Shown here: positions 63,745-64,000 of the stretch, piece by piece | Numbering within the stretch: position 1 is the stretch's first letter | Layout of the letters: every line of letters starts with the position of its first letter | Assembly: GCA_938027685.1 (NCBI GenBank) | Contig: CALJAM010000015.1 | Coordinates: forward strand, 1-64,000 | Reading direction: 5' to 3' | Source of the DNA: an uncultured Bryobacteraceae bacterium | GTDB taxonomy: Bacteria > Acidobacteriota > Terriglobia > Bryobacterales > Bryobacteraceae | Length of the DNA: 64,000 nucleotides | The notes under the pieces: generated by a model | Seen by the model: only the letters and a program-made list of their open reading frames with translations | Database searches by the model: none | What the model was told of the DNA's origin: nothing | Made by a program: the position numbers and the translations under genes

Positions 63745-64000
63745 ATGCGATCCACGCCGGTTCCCGTTCCCGCACGGATTCTTCTGGTGGACGACAACGA
63801 GCTCGGTTTGGCTGCCCGGAAGGCTCTCCTGGAAGAGCAAGGCTATACGGTGAGTACGGCGACCAGCGGGGAAGCCGCGGTCGAGCTGTTCCGGCATAAG
63901 CCGTTCGACATCGTGATCACGGACTTTCGCATGCCCGGGATGAACGGGATCGAGCTGATCCGTCAGATTCGCAGCGAAAAGCCGGAGGTCCCCATCATCC
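63745..64000 (+). CDS. Response regulator, receiver domain (truncated by window end)
   Basis: The first 85 codons of a gene that runs off the right edge. The receiver fold is clear: ILLVDDNELGLAARKALLEE with the acidic pair, the phospho-acceptor Asp in DIVITDFRMPGMNG, and ELIRQIR. The output domain is outside the window, so it may be a DNA-binding regulator, a CheY-like protein or part of a hybrid kinase. Confidence 0.9.
   Translation, partial: MRSTPVPVPARILLVDDNELGLAARKALLEEQGYTVSTATSGEAAVELFRHKPFDIVITDFRMPGMNGIELIRQIRSEKPEVPII

Overview
This 64 kb window looks like a chromosomal contig from an Acidobacteriota bacterium, most likely the Bryobacterales/Solibacter lineage (inference). The signs are high GC throughout, two very large Oar-like TonB-dependent receptors with N-terminal carboxypeptidase-regulatory domains, a VWFA-related protein of the acidobacterial type, a TIGR03437-like C-terminus at the left edge, sulfatases with Tat-like leaders, several Gfo/Idh/MocA oxidoreductases, and a heme/RimP-NusA-IF2 arrangement. 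There is no rRNA, CRISPR array or prophage. One tRNA (Gln-UUG), one decayed IS256-family transposase and one oxidoreductase pseudogene are present.

Layout. 1-129: end of a secreted protein. 741-6995: sulfatase, a leftward thiE plus two APC permeases, and a DUF362 protein. 7445-12320: a tight rightward catabolic operon (IolB-like isomerase, second sulfatase, parallel beta-helix protein, HpcH/HpaI-type aldolase) facing a TonB-dependent receptor; the aldolase and receptor share a strong hairpin terminator. 12368-19882: two divergent TonB-dependent receptors, separated by about 550 bases that hold a near-consensus promoter and a candidate structured RNA. 20147-23833: M55 peptidase and a clan-D (GH36-like) glycosidase. 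24225-25921: dead IS256-type transposase and tRNA-Gln. 26081-28023: a tetraether-synthase-like radical SAM protein and a small membrane protein. 28183-34587: endonuclease IV, LeuS, and Gfo/Idh/MocA genes, one of them a pseudogene.

34648-44105 is a leftward Tad/Flp pilus operon (PilZ protein, polytopic GT-C-like membrane protein, Flp pilin, CpaB, secretin CpaC, TadZ, TadA, TadB, TadC, micro-membrane protein). A divergent unit at 44461-48307 encodes a NarL-type regulator, a TonB-like protein and a second, degenerate TadZ. A hairpin plus T-tract directly behind the pilin gene probably sets pilin above the assembly proteins.

48258-49135 holds a NifU-like scaffold and a NUDIX hydrolase. 49277-59309 is one long leftward run: rimP-nusA-infB-DUF503-rbfA-apbE-hemE-hemH-hemG, in which the last genes overlap by 4 bases or abut. 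Its leader contains a -10 box followed by a complete intrinsic terminator before rimP, so a transcript starting there must read through the terminator. The right end carries another oxidoreductase, small conserved proteins, a candidate HExxH metallopeptidase, a rhomboid protease, a VWFA-like protein and the start of a response regulator.

All motif, promoter and hairpin statements were read by eye. Family assignments come from recognised motifs, not from database searches.
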